Origin: Branchiostoma floridae
Taxonomy: Eukaryota; Chordata; Leptocardii; Amphioxiformes; Branchiostomatidae
Length of the DNA: 64,000 nucleotides
Assembly: GCF_000003815.2 (NCBI RefSeq)
Contig: NC_049988.1
Location: 8,219,763 to 8,283,762, forward strand
Reading direction: 5' to 3'
The notes under the pieces were generated by a model. That model was not told where the DNA came from, did no database searches, and was given only the letters and a program-made list of their open reading frames with translations. This document shows positions 23,701-35,300 of the stretch, piece by piece. The translations under genes were made by a program, and so were the position numbers. Positions within the stretch are counted from its first letter, which is position 1; every line of letters begins with the position of its first letter.

Positions 23701-26700
23701 TTATGTTACAATCTTAAACTCTATGTCCGTGCACAGAATAAAGAGCCTACCAACAAGCTTTCGATCAGTCCTCTGATCCTTACCGAATTGAGATGACCCA
23801 AAGTCTAAGTCACACATCCAGACCGGAAGTGTGACGTCAGCAAGGTGCTTGGTGGTAGGTATCGCCCCCCGTCTCGGTTGAGGGCAGGTTGGTAGGCTCT
23901 GATGTAAATGGCCTCTTTCACTTCATGAGAAGTTAAAAAAGTTAAACCCTTCCCGCGCCTGATGGCGCATAGGGCGGCGCTCATCTCTGTTTCCTTAGCC
24001 CTAGCCTGGGCCACACAACGCAATCACTACAGCAGGGAGCTAGTCCACTGGTAGTGGTGTGTGTTCAACTTCCATACTCTTTCCCGAATGCTGAGTGCTA
24101 AGCAGAGAATGCAGCATGTACCATTTTTAAAGCCTTTGGTATGACTCGGCCGGGGATCGAACTCACGACCTACCGAATGCAAGGCGAACACTCTACCCAC
24201 TAGGCCATTTCACCGGAAAACTCCATGAGAAAATAAACTAAAGTTGTTTCATTTTGTTTTTGAAGGCAACTGCAAATGCTGAAACAACAATGTGAGAACA
24301 TGTCAGAGGGACCTCACATCTCTGCGCTGACTGCGGGAAACAGGACGGAATGGGCAAAGGTACATGGTCACAAGTAGACCTCCATGTGATCATTGCTTAA
24401 GCTAAGGGCACAACCCGCCGAACGCACAACCAAGTGCTGTCTACTTACAAAAACGATCTTGCCATTCCTTCCCCACGTTTTCAGAAAAAAAAACGTGGCG
24501 GATGTGACCTCCCCAAAAAAAACTTACGGACAAAACCACGTACTTTGGGTTGTGCCCTTAGCTTTAGAGTATATGCTTGAAGTGTGAGACAACAGATGGC
24601 TCACCTTTTCATCAATGAGAGATATGATTTGTGTTTGAAAGTGATGTTTATCCTTTCACTTATTTCTGGGGTTGAGTTACACGTTCTGTTGCTAGCGTGC
24701 TTCCTGTGAGAAAGAAAATATTTTTTCTCGTTTATGACACAGACTAGAGAGAAGATGGTGGAGATGGACCCAGTCAATGCTCATAACCTGTCCGTCATCG
24801 AGAAGAGTATCGTGGTAGTAGCGTTTGACGATGCCATGCCGAAGGACGGTGGAGAGGTAGGTGGTGACGTTTTGAGCCTTATGGGCACATCTTACGGCGT
24901 ATCTGGTACTATGCAAATTTACTATAGATTTTCGCTTAAAGCATAGTATTGTGTAATTTCATACTCATACAACATTTTCTTCTATAAATTTATATATGTT
25001 TTTTCACCCTATCTAGGCTCTCTACCAGGCGTTGGTGGGAAGTAGCAGGAACAGATGGTTCGACCATTTCAACACAGGGGTGGTCTTCAAGAGCGGCCTT
25101 TATGCTAGCAACTTTGAGGTTCGTTTCTTTTTTACCTTCGCCAAGAAGGTTTTGTTTTCGGGTGCGTGTGTCTGCTTGTTTGTGGACAGTGTAATGCAAG
25201 AAGTTGTGACGGATCTTTATGATATTTGGTGTGTTTGTAACGGTTTGTAAAAGAAAGAAAGAAACAGGTACCTTTTGTGAAGACCAACGCAAAATTATGC
25301 AAATTAGAACTTGGTATGCATACTTAATGAGGCAAATTCCGATTGTGCTACATTACATGAACTTCATGCTCAGTACTTGGTTCCCTTTGACCATTATTGG
25401 ATTAAGTAATGTAAATCATTACTTAATTTGCGTAAACACTGAACATGTGTGATTCGGAAAGACGGTATAATAAATTCATATGAACTATGTTATCAAAGGC
25501 GTCTTTGAATATCATGATCATTTGGATTTGCACTGTAGCAAGAAAGATTAACTCGGCGAAGGTATGAGGTTATGGAACTTTACTTTGAATATATGCTGAC
25601 GTTGAATCAAATATTGTACATTATACACATTTCTAAACAATTGTGGTTAACCATGATCATATGAAGGTATTATATTGATTGCACAAATAGATCTACGCCA
25701 TAACGCCATAGTACCATTATAATGTTTCTTAGTCGCCTGTTTGTTTGTTTGTTGTTTGGTTGGTTGTTTGGTTGGTTGGTTGGTTAAATTTCCTTACCGT
25801 TTCATTTTTCAGCATTCCCCGGCTGATGGCATGGTGGCTGTATACTGGGGATACTTCCTTTTTGCTCAGTTACAAAGGATTGGTCCAATACAGAAGGTGA
25901 CCTAATCAAATTATCTCATGAATGTATTTCCTTCTTCTGGCCTCTCTGTAGTATATCGGACACCCAACACGAACTTTAACTGGAAGCGCATCTGTGTTGA
26001 TAGAATCAATAGTCTGACAAACATGAAGTTATTTTGTTTGTACTGTCAACTTATGACGACTACTGCCGATCGTGTGATATGTAACTTCGGTCATGGTCAT
26101 AATGCAGTAGTAGTATCCAGTATGTATCTTCCGATTTTCCGTCTCCTGACTGTTCTGTACCATAGTTAAAGAACTCATGATGACGCAGAAGTAAGTCAAA
26201 GATACAAATTGTGACTTACTGGAGAATACAGTTCTTTGTTGGACAACGAAAGGGATTTACCTGTCAATGTTTTGCTGGTATTTCCAATGCCTATACCTTC
26301 CTCGGGGCAATGCCGTCTTGTGATGAGGGGCGATACAAACTTAGTCACGTGTTGGACCGCATTCTTGTCACTGCAGCGCCACCTAGCTGTAGGAAGACGA
26401 ACCAGTACGTTTTGCCCTGAGGAAGGTGGCAGAAGGAATACCGTATGTGTACAGATAAATGCCATAGGTTATGCAACAAAGAACTGTATCATTTATTGTG
26501 TACCGAGCCAATAAACTTTTCATTACAATAAAGCAAAAGCAGAAATGTCACCATAATCATGAACAAAGTTTGGGGAGTCGAGCTAAGGCTGGCAGTCCTA
26601 GAGACTGGTTCGGAATAACCCAATGACATCGTTATTGTTTAAGGCTCAGGTCCCCGCCAGACCCGTTCCGGAACCAGAGGAACTGGTTTTCACCATAGAT

Positions 26701-29700
26701 GACGAGATACGTGATGCAATCGTACATACAGAGGAGACATTCATCAAACAGGTAGATCTATGTCGGTAAATTTATTGATTTATCAACGTGAAAAGGTAGA
26801 GGACTCATAGGTCATTTCCTCTTGCAAGCTGCTAATGCTAGCGTCATCTCATGCAAATTGAAACTAAAAGTACAATAGCGAATAACAACACAGCATCTAT
26901 GATTGGGCAGTCTAAGATAGAGGAGAAAGTGTAAAGCAACATCATATTTAGAATTGTAAATTGTCCATTGAAGGATTGATTGCAGTTTCGATGTAGAATG
27001 CTCTAGATATGAAGAACATTAGAGATATTACAAGTTCAGATACCGTTTTGAAAATGATACTATGTTCCAATGTCCTTGGTTCGACCCAGGCTTCGGACAT
27101 GGAACTAATCTGCCCGAGCTTCACAGACTATGGGAAGAAGTTCATCCGTAGTTTCCAGCTCCACCCGGACTCCTACATGCAGACTGCACTACAGCTGGCC
27201 TACTTCAGGCTGCATGGAAAGTAAGAGCAATACGGACTAACGTTGAGAGATATCATTATGACCAGATATATCTAGATCAAGGTGGCGGCACCATCCCTGT
27301 GTTTTGTTAAAGGGAGCTACACGGGCAACGTATTGAATCACACTCAAGGTGAATCTATCATTTTGAATGATGGAAAAGAAAGCAAGTGCTTTATCTGAGG
27401 TGGAATTATTGGGGATTTTAACAATATTACGTGCCGTTCGTACCTTGCGGGGAAGTGAACTAATGATTATTACCGCAACGGCTGGACTTTCACATGCTTT
27501 TCCTTGCAATGCCTAGCGGTACGCAGTACGTTGATCCTCTATACTCACCAAAACGTCCCTATCCCCCTGTCTCTTTTTGGTCAACCGTTCCCTGGGAACT
27601 TCCGTTATCGAATGTGACGACGTCAGACCTGCCCCGACGTACGAGTCGGCAACCCTGCGGCAGTACTACCACGGCCGGACCGAGACTGTCCGGTCCTGCA
27701 CCATGGAAGTGGTCAACTGGTGTAAGGCCATGCTGGACAACACAGTTCCGGTATGTTGTTGCTCATTACATACATGTTGTTGTTGTCTCTATTATCCGCT
27801 TGTTTCGTCGGAAGATGGTCACATACATGAGTAGTACGTATTGACTGAAGTTTGTTACTTACAACAACGTTCTGAAATAAATTTTCTCTTGTTCAAAATA
27901 TTGTTTAATAACCACATTGGGTATGTCCTCGGAAAGAAACATGACCGTCTAACGATAAGTTATCTTTTGTTTCTAGGTTGAAGAGAAGAAAGAACTAATG
28001 ATGGTGGCGTTGAAGAAACATTTACAAATTATGGATGAGGCAAAAAGCATGCTGGGTAAGTGTAGTCCATTTTTTTCTGATGTATCAGTCATTGACATAT
28101 GAAACTTGCCGTCTTACAAATCAATTATCTGAGTACACAGCAGTGTATATATCTCTTTTGTTGGCTTCTAGACAGTCATCGTGCCAAACCTTCATTTCAC
28201 CACATTAAATCATTCTTCTACGCAGAGCTTTGCTTGCGGCTAATACGATTTACCAGCTGTCAGCCAATTAGCTGCACCTAAAGCAGTTAGGAGATTATCT
28301 GATTGGCTGACAGCTGGTTAGATGCCACGCCCACCACATAAGTGAGAACCTCAGGCCCAGGCCCTAATGTCTACTGCAGACACCGCGGCCACCGGTAAGG
28401 GTCAACGTAGGAGAATAGGCCTCTTTTATATATTGAAACGTTGCAATTGAACAAACGTTTCCTTTAGGCTGCGATCGTCACCTCTTTGGTCTGCAAGTTC
28501 TTGCCCAAGGTGCAGGGATTCCTCTTCCTTCAATCTTCACAGATGCTGCCTACACGAAAAGGTAAGACAAACGTTTTCAGAGTCTTACATTCCAGACATG
28601 GTTTGGCCATTCACTGTTACTTGGTACACATGTAACGTTATATATATATATATATATTCCGAATGTCAATTTTCAGTAGTAAGCGACGAACATTTCAGCA
28701 TGTAAATTGTCAAACTTTAGATAACAAATCCTTTTCTATTTTGTCATTTATGTCGTTATGTATGACCTCGACATTCTCATTTCCAAACTGCTGTTGCCGA
28801 CTGAAGTGGGGGAGGGGGGAACTTCGTCCTGTCGACAAGTCTGCTTGGGTACACGCCGTGCCCAGGGGCAACTTCTCCCATGGTGCATCACGGCTATGGA
28901 ATCTTCTACAACATCCAGTCGGACAGGTTGGTCATCCACAAAAGGAACTGTAAGGTTCATGTTTTACTACTCGCGAATAGAAGAAGAAATCTCAAATCTT
29001 CATGAAATCCTCAACATTGAACTGCCACATGCAAATTTGCGCCCACACCATCTTTCACCTTACATCCTGTCACTTTGCAATATATCCAAATAACTGCGGA
29101 CACACACCAAGGCTAACAAACACACAGGCCGAAAACGATACTAATCTCCAAGCAGGTCCTACGGTGCCATAAAACATAAAAGATAATTCGAATTTCAAAA
29201 CCGTCAGTAGAAATGTAGGATCTTTGGAGGTAACACAACGCCATGTTTCGCCTTTGTATTTCTGTTCTAACGTTATAATAGAAGTTTATTTGCAAGTTCG
29301 TGCCCGAGGGCTAATTGCAAGTACATGGTATACACATAGTGACAATGGACAGTCATAAACAATATTCTAATCTAATACTAGTGTTGGCTATTTCTAAGCA
29401 GGTTGGGTTTGACTTCTTTTTTGGAAGCAGAGGGAGACGAATATTTTCAAGTACAAAATGTATCGTGTGTGGCAAAGAATGGAACAGTACTAGCTGGCAC
29501 AAAATCAAGAAGTCATGAGTTCTATTGATTCCCTGCAAGGTTGTGTCCTCGGGAAAGGCACATTAGACGACTTTCTTCACTCCACCCAGGTGTAAGAATG
29601 GGTACCTGACTTAGGTTGGGGAGGTGAAAGGTGAAGAAAGGAGAGGGATGGGCTCCGCTTTCCAATACCGTACCCTAAACATTGTAACTTTAGATAACAA

Positions 29701-30386
29701 CCCACTGCCCCTCTGGCCTCAAAAAAGCTATTTGACTAACTAACTTTTAATTTTCGAGATCTGTATCTGTATCTATATAGCCGGTATAACCGCCATTCGG
29801 CGTAACACACCAGCTTCGCAGGCGCGCGGCGCGGCAGCAGCTGGTTATATTACACCGAACGACCCGTCACACCTAACTTTTGCACATCTAACTGCAAGCG
29901 TTCTTTAAAACTATCCAGAGAAGATGCCCCTACTGTACTTGGTGATAACAAATTCCAATCTACGATAGTTCTGGGAAAATACGAATTTTTGAACACATCA
30001 ATCCTAGCTTGGAAACTCTGGTACTTGAAGTCATGGCTGTTTCTTGTTCTTTTTTGAGCTGGTATTAGATACTTATCAGTCGGTACGTCCACCAGCTTAT
30101 TGGTCATTTTGTACATCATGCAAAGTCTGGACATTTTCCTTCTGTCTTCAAGTGATGTCCACTGTAGATCTGTTTTCAATGTACATGTTCTCTGTGAGAT
30201 CGTGTTTGCCTCGTGATGAGAATACTAATTCTAAAACTTTCTCCTGTATTTCATTTTTCTGCACATTTTAGGATCATGTACACCATTAGTGCCTGGAAGA
30301 GTTGTAAGGAGACCAGTGCTGAGGAGATGTCGGCTAGTATACAACAGTCACTTAGGGACATGCGCCAACTCCTCATAATGTCATAA
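17747..30386 (+). CDS. CROT: Carnitine O-octanoyltransferase-like protein, copy C (17 exons, 670 aa)
   Basis: Third tandem copy, with an open joined frame and consistent phases. Exons: 17747-17899, 19066-19213, 19505-19629, 20209-20387, 22287-22417, 22907-23018, 24266-24359, 24743-24856, 25017-25118, 25813-25896, 26644-26751, 27090-27220, 27627-27750, 27977-28055, 28468-28561, 28807-28926, 30272-30386. It is the most family-typical copy: EEWW in exon 4, HSPADG with the catalytic His in exon 10, PTYESATLRQYYHGRTETVRS-like carnitine site in exon 13, GCDRHLFGL in exon 15, and SGGGGNFVLSTS followed by MVHHGYGIFY in exon 16. It is therefore the best candidate for the ancestral peroxisomal medium-chain acyltransferase activity. 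The C-terminus is LLIMS, which is not a standard PTS1. Exon 4 and exon 16 are each one codon shorter than in copy A. Its introns are enlarged by many inserted elements. Confidence 0.92.
18377..18582. mobile_element. MITE-like element in CROT C intron 1
   Basis: Left end TACTGTAAATGCAGAAATGT and right end TTAAATGCATTTACAGAAG are near-inverse. Both ends carry GCGG/CCGC motifs just inside, and there is no coding capacity. Confidence 0.7.
20556..21607. mobile_element. About 1.05-kb non-autonomous inverted-repeat element in CROT C intron 4
   Basis: Begins ACCTCCATGAAA and ends TTTTCATGGAGGTA, an inverse pair. The interior repeats the phrase TTTGCATAATTAATGAG several times. No transposase frame. 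It belongs with the elements at 25133-25564 and near 31072, which share the closing phrase GGTATGAGGT. Confidence 0.7.
22079..22239. mobile_element. Foldback element in CROT C intron 4 (55-bp arms)
   Basis: Two arms, 22079-22133 and 22185-22239, are almost perfect inverse copies beginning TAGTCTCCAAGCAGACC, around a loop of about 50 bases. The CTCCAAGCAGA end recurs at 43414-43565 and, in part, near 29150, so this is one dispersed family. Confidence 0.85.
22497..22531. repeat. Short perfect hairpin
   Basis: GTTATGCTAAGTA and its exact inverse TACTTAGCATAAC are separated by eight bases in CROT C intron 5. Confidence 0.8.
23051..23224. mobile_element. Tigger/pogo-like MITE in CROT C intron 6
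   Basis: Starts CAGTAGAAGCC and ends GGCTTCTACTG (perfect inverse) and is flanked by TA on both sides. The CAGTAGA start and TA target duplication fit the pogo/Tigger branch of Tc1/mariner elements. It is 174 bases with no coding sequence. Confidence 0.75.
23327..23520. repeat. Inverted repeat plus direct copy of an AGAGTGATGGATG phrase
   Basis: A palindrome at about 23330-23397 has arms with GAGTGACATCCATCACTCTT and its inverse. The right arm phrase recurs at about 23483-23515, followed by CGAAACGTCCGG. Its origin is probably a nested retroelement end; the family was not identified. Confidence 0.55.
23740..24023 (-). mobile_element. Penelope-like retroelement 3' fragment
   Basis: On the minus strand a frame reads EVKEAIYIRAYQPALNRDGG followed by RYLP. 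This matches the usual end of Penelope-like polymerases (the region after the GIY-YIG domain). Only the C-terminus is present. It sits in CROT C intron 6 next to a tRNA-derived SINE. A related fragment is at 37640-37767. Confidence 0.65.
24040..24218 (-). mobile_element. tRNA-derived SINE
   Basis: Minus-strand reading begins TGGCCTAGTGGGTAGAG (A-box-like), then GAGTTCGATCCCC (B-box), then a body containing ATACCAAAGGCTTTAAAAA. The box A/B spacing and the appended body are typical of a SINE and not of a tRNA gene. Confidence 0.7.
24399..24565. mobile_element. MITE-like element in CROT C intron 7
   Basis: Ends AAGCTAAGGGCACAACCC and GGGTTGTGCCCTTAGCTT are inverse. Same family as 4388-4709 in CROT A intron 11, with a shorter interior. 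Confidence 0.8.
25133..25564. mobile_element. Non-autonomous inverted-repeat element in CROT C intron 9
   Basis: Left end TACCTTCGCCAAG and right end CTCGGCGAAGGTA are inverse. It starts about 15 bases after the exon 9 donor, so the intron's 5' end is essentially the transposon. Related in its closing phrase to 20556-21607. Confidence 0.75.
25738..25788. repeat. GTTT/GGTT microsatellite
   Basis: Tandem GTTT grading into GGTT units in CROT C intron 9, just before exon 10. Confidence 0.9.
26228..26487. mobile_element. MITE-like element in CROT C intron 10
   Basis: Same family as 13022-13211: left end ACAGTTCTTTGTTGGACAA, right end ATGCAACAAAGAACTGT, and the shared interior phrase ATACAAACTTAGTCACGTG. 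It occupies the same intron as the copy-B element. Confidence 0.75.
28211..28416. mobile_element. MITE-like element in CROT C intron 14
   Basis: Inverse ends (ATTCTTCTACGCAGAGC / ACGTAGGAGAAT) and an internal inverted pair ACCAGCTGTCAGCCAAT / ATTGGCTGACAGCTGGT. Same family as 53723-54004 in the RAMP-like gene. Confidence 0.7.
29281..29450. repeat. Dispersed repeat (GCCCGAGGGCTAATTGCAAGT family), copy 1
   Basis: Contains TTGCAAGTTCGTGCCCGAGG followed by GCTAATTGCAAGT, and about 110 bases later GGGTTTGACTTCTTTTTTGG. The same two phrases in the same order occur at 34214-34380 and 42590-42715. Probably the end of a retroelement; the family is not identified. Confidence 0.65.
29850..30200 (-). 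mobile_element. LINE-like polymerase C-terminal fragment in the last intron of CROT C
   Basis: Minus-strand frame with WTSLEDRRKMSRLCMMYKM, then RTRNSHDFKYQSF, then YFPRTIVDWNLL and SLDSFKERL. This is the characteristic C-terminus of CR1/L2-type non-LTR retrotransposon proteins. The rest of the protein is missing. A related 3' tail, with the ATCTGTATCTGTATCTA phrase and CGGCGTAACAC, is at about 61482-61545. Confidence 0.75.
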
Positions 30387-32380
30387 GCATAAAAATTGGC
30401 ATGAATTATGAATATTCAATCATGAATGTAACAAAAAACTACTTACGATGTTTATGATATAGACAAACAAGTGTGGTTCAGCACGAAAACCTAGAAACTT
30501 CATTGTTTAAATTAAAATTAGTAAATTTGGTAAAATATGCCTTTCAGAAACCCATTGCCAGGGCAATACGAAAAATTGTAGACATAAAAAATTATTGTAG
30601 AATTGTTGCCAACAAAATGTTAGGAAAAGTCACCAAGTTTGGTAGTGCTAGCATACGTCGTTAAGCAGTTATTCGACGTAACATGAGACGTCTATGATGT
30701 GGTGCTCTCTTGTTATGTGACAACTAGATTTTCTGATTTATTTGATTATTTGTTTACTTGTGTGTCGCAGGAAATTAAACAGTATTACATTACTATCACA
30801 TATTAGAGAGTATATTATTATTTTATATCATTTTTCACTTAACTAACAACATTGTGAAGCTTAGTGAAATTGATCATTATTAGACATAAATCGTACAAAT
30901 TAGTTAAATATTTACATAATTAATGTTACCTTCTTGTTTGGACGTATGCCTCTTGATTAGAGAGGATGATCAACCTAGACAAATTATGCAAATCAGAACC
31001 TTATTTGCATGATCAATGGAAATATTTATACTTCACTCGAAAAGATTAAAACCATTTAGCGAAGGTATGAGGTCGTGGAACTCTAGTTCTTGCAATGATT
31101 CCGGTTGAACGATGATTTTTCAAAGTTAACTGTGCAATTCTAGGGAGAGGCCTTCAACGTTCCAGTCATACCTGCCCATTTTACTTGTCGTTGCACATAA
31201 GGCCACACCACATAAGGCCACACCAAGAAAATTTAATGGATGACATCCTCTTAAGACTCCAAATTTAGTACGATACGGGCTGCAACGCTATATTTTATGT
31301 ATTTTTCCATTATTTTTGCAGGGGTATATGACACGTGTTGCGACGCAAACGACTTGAAACGACACAAACGACTTGAGTGCATGATGACTTGCGATTAGCA
31401 GGCCTACAACAAGGCTTGTTGTTTTCACACTACAGTGCTAGTGGGCGATTCGGGCTTGTGTTCAGATGGTTGAACAGTAATTATTTGTCATTGTCAATAT
31501 TAACTGAACAATTTAAGGGAGAGGCCGTCCTACCTGCCAAGTTTTCTTGTCGTTGCACATAACAAAAGTCACACCAAGAAAATTTCATAGATGACATCCT
31601 CTGTAAACTCCAAATTCAGTAAGATATGCGAAAAAAACAAGATGTGCAAAAAAACAAGATGGCCTAATTTTAAAAACGGACACCATAATCATAACGATGT
31701 AAAGAAGAATTCAAGCAGTCATGTACAATCTACAAAATAAATCTTAAAATTCTACTTAGAAAACAATAACAACGTGCGTAAATCCATGACATCATGATCC
31801 AATCGGCAGGTAGAGCTGCCTGTAAATGAGTCATCTTTTCTAATAGAAAAGTTGTCTTTTATGTATTTACCTTTTTTTGCAGTGGTTTATGACACAGACA
31901 GTGTTGTGACGCAAACAACTTGGGATCGTGAGCATTGCTACGCATGAGTGCATAATGATGACCCGATGAGGTCAAACGTGAGATTACTGATCTCACGCTT
32001 GACCTCATCTGGTCATCATTATGCCTGCGGTAGGCCTACAACAAGGCTGGTTGTTTTCACACTACAGTAGCGATTCAGACTCGTTCAAATGGGCTGGAGA
32101 GAAGAAACTCCTTCAGTTGATAACACGATTTCAAGAGAAAATTGGGACAGGTGCAGAAACGTGAAGCAGACCCCCCTTATATCGACACTCTATCTGATAG
32201 TATAATCAAACGACGAAAATACCTGTGCCTTAATACACACCAGTTTTGCATTGTAGGCCTAATACAAATGTACTAGTATATGACGTCATGACTCAAAGTA
32301 GTCCAACCGGTGATCGCTTTTTTACTACCAAGGTCGACTCGGTATCACCCGATGCGTATACCCGACACACGAGCACCAGA
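30387..32380. other. Intergenic region with a tandem duplication, upstream of the sialyltransferase gene
   Basis: 30387-31080 is A/T-rich with the end of a GGTATGAGGT-type element at about 30955-31072. Then come two imperfect tandem units, about 31135-31500 and 31508-32110. They share GGGAGAGGCC, TTGTCGTTGCACATAA, GCAAACGACTTG-like and GGCCTACAACAAGGCT phrases in the same order. A long hairpin is in the second unit. No coding exon is supported. Confidence 0.6.
31951..32023. repeat. Long hairpin (33-bp arms)
   Basis: CATAATGATGACC and the following bases pair with the inverse at 31991-32023 around a seven-base loop, with few mismatches. Confidence 0.8.
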
Positions 32381-35300
32381 ATGGCGAAGGTTAGGATCCA
32401 TAGGACATTCACTCTCGGTCTTATCATGGTCTCCCTGAACATATGCTTCGTGTTGGTACTACAGAAGTGCGTACTGAGTCGAAATGACCATCGGGACATT
32501 TCAGAACGTGACGTCAGCATGTTTGAGAGTTTGCCGGCCGTGAATTCTAAGCCAGGCGAAAATAGGTAAGGTGTGTGTGTGTATGTTGATTTACAATGTA
32601 TGTCTTTGACATACTGTGGTCGTATATATTTTCTGTGGTGAAAGATCATTGCCCTCCTGACTATAAAAACATGCTTAATTGTATGTTTTGATCATGGTAG
32701 AAACAGCACAGGAATAGCCAATGTTTGTAGGGAATGTTCATTTCTCACCACAGAAATGGAAACAGTATACAATTGGTTTTTAGGTATTACACATTGTATA
32801 ATTTTGCGCTAACCTTTTCTATATACGAGTATCATACATCACAGTGTTTTTTTCATGTACGTATTAGCGGACCTTTGATGACTAGTTGAACAAAGTGCAT
32901 AGAAATCAACAAACAAAGCAACCCTTTATATCTATAGAACTCATCGCTGCACTGACAAATTGACTATGTATGCTTAGGTGACCTTTTCCAACCGGGGCCC
33001 GGCCGGGCCGTTTTAGGAAACGAAAAATCAACTGTATACATTTGTACCTAGAAATAGTGTTGCAGACTCAATTTGCAAATCATGCGCACCTCATATGGAA
33101 TGGATACACTGAAGTCGTAATTAATACGCTAGGTGTGCGTCACAGTGCGTAGCGTATAATTCAATTTATTCCAAAAAAAATTCCAAATGTTAGGCCTTTT
33201 GACAAAATTTCTTACGGACAACATACGGACTATACGGACTAAAATCATATGACCCCTCTCCAAACCAACCTCAGGGTGTAAGAAGAATAAATAAATCTTC
33301 AATGTTAAGCAGTGAAATACGGAACGAAAACGCCACATTTTGTAACCCCTTCACCCCATTATGTCTATATATTCGTAGTCAGTTTATCTGAAAGAAAAGG
33401 AATAGACCAGCACAGATTCAAGCGACAGGACTTTCATAAAGTTCTCTTATTTCATTTTATCCTTATGGATTCTGTACTCCCCCTTCAAAAACTGTGACAA
33501 TAGGCCCCAGTCCCTAGCCATATATAGACAGGCCCGTGTAGCAACGAGGCATAGGGATTGAGTATGAAAAGACTCACATGAACAGTTGAAAAGAACTTGC
33601 CTGACTGCACATTTATTGCTGACGCGACAATCTTGGTGTACGCAATCTTGCATCTCCAAGCAGATTTAGAAATTCAAAATTGTAACATTTCTGACAGGCT
33701 CCCGATTCAACGCGTACGGAACAGCGGGAAAAAAACTTACAAGTTTGACTGTCTAGACTGGATGTTATGTAATCATGCGTATACGTAACAGAAAGCAGAG
33801 GCTGCTATTGTTACATAAATGGAACAGCCGTGGTGTCTGTTATGTGTGTGTTATGTAACTTGTGTCCATATCCACCCCAAAAAGTTAGAATCCTCCGAAG
33901 ATCTTTCGACATATTATATAGGGTACACAGCTTTGTTTGAGTCCAGTTTGGCTGTAATCAAATCAAATTGATGATCCTGATAACCCTTGTCCTTCTGAGG
34001 ACTTTTTTGCCAATTTAACCCAACCCCCCCCCCCTAACCTGGCTGATTGATCAGATCAGTAATACTTGACCTATTCTGTACTATTGCTGTAGATTTTCTT
34101 CTCCAATCGATGCGTTTTGCTGCGGTATATATGCCAGATTTAAGTGAGAAATGCCCCCAAACCCGTAAAGATATAGGACCCTCATACAGACATTATATAT
34201 GTACATCTCGTATTTAGAGATGTTTATCTGCAAAATCATGCCCGAAAGCTAATTGCACAAGGACTAAGAGAAGTAAACAGTGTGGTACATAAAACTAGTG
34301 TCTAATCAACTATATGATACAATGGATACTATTGTCGGGTTTGACTTCTTCTTTGAAGGCAGTGATAAATGAACTGTCACACGTTCTGTATGATGTTGGG
34401 ATTTTGTGCTTTTAGTAGAAATATAGTCTTTTGGTGATCTTTTAGGTGGCAAAAGCTTGGTGAAATTGTGGCAACTGTTTGAAATAATGTATTAACTTTG
34501 GGTTTCGTAGTGGGTACACTGACTGATAAAATAATATATACAGGCTCAGCAGGACAGGCATAACCCCCTATAGATACGTTCTCTCAGACAGAAATTTTGT
34601 ATTTTGGTTTCAGTGGCATGTTGCCAGCTAAGATTACCCAACTAGTCACGCTCGAGCTCGGTCAATGAACTATGAGTCATGTTCCAAAAATAGCAGAAAC
34701 AAAGTGAAGATTTAAACTTGATTTCCATACAATAACAACATTGCTAACCAACAAGGTTTTGGTAAGTGCTCTCAGTTTCAAACGACTCGAAGCCTATGTC
34801 GCGAATCCTGACCGGAATATATGAAAACTTTATGCGAATATCAAAAACATAATTGTAAAATTGCTCCGCCCAGCTATTATGATATGCCTCCCCCACCCAA
34901 CTATTATGATATGACTCCTCCACCCAGATATTATGATAAAGCTCAATTAAATTGTTTAATGAAACGTAGAAAGGAATGTTATCTGTAGTTTATATCTTAT
35001 AAATAACAGGTAGGTTGTTGTATTTTCATTCTAATCGTTAAATTTTGCACTTTGTATAAGGACGATAAAGGGAAAAAGCAAGAAGCCAAAAGTACGGAGC
35101 CATAAATTTACCGAGAGTACCTTTAACTGGACTGACTTCAACCAGACAGCCGTTGAAAAGCTCAGGTGAGAAGTATTTAAGTTCCTGAAGCTATTCAACA
35201 TAACAATATTTCGGCTTTATGGTCTTAAATTGATCAATTAAACTGCATATGAGATCTTTCTGTTATATAGCGAGGGACAATCATAAGGGATCACGGATAT

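Noticed and set aside
24140-24215. tRNA gene on the minus strand
   Set aside because: A- and B-boxes are present, but a SINE body follows directly and the acceptor stem does not pair, so it is called a SINE.
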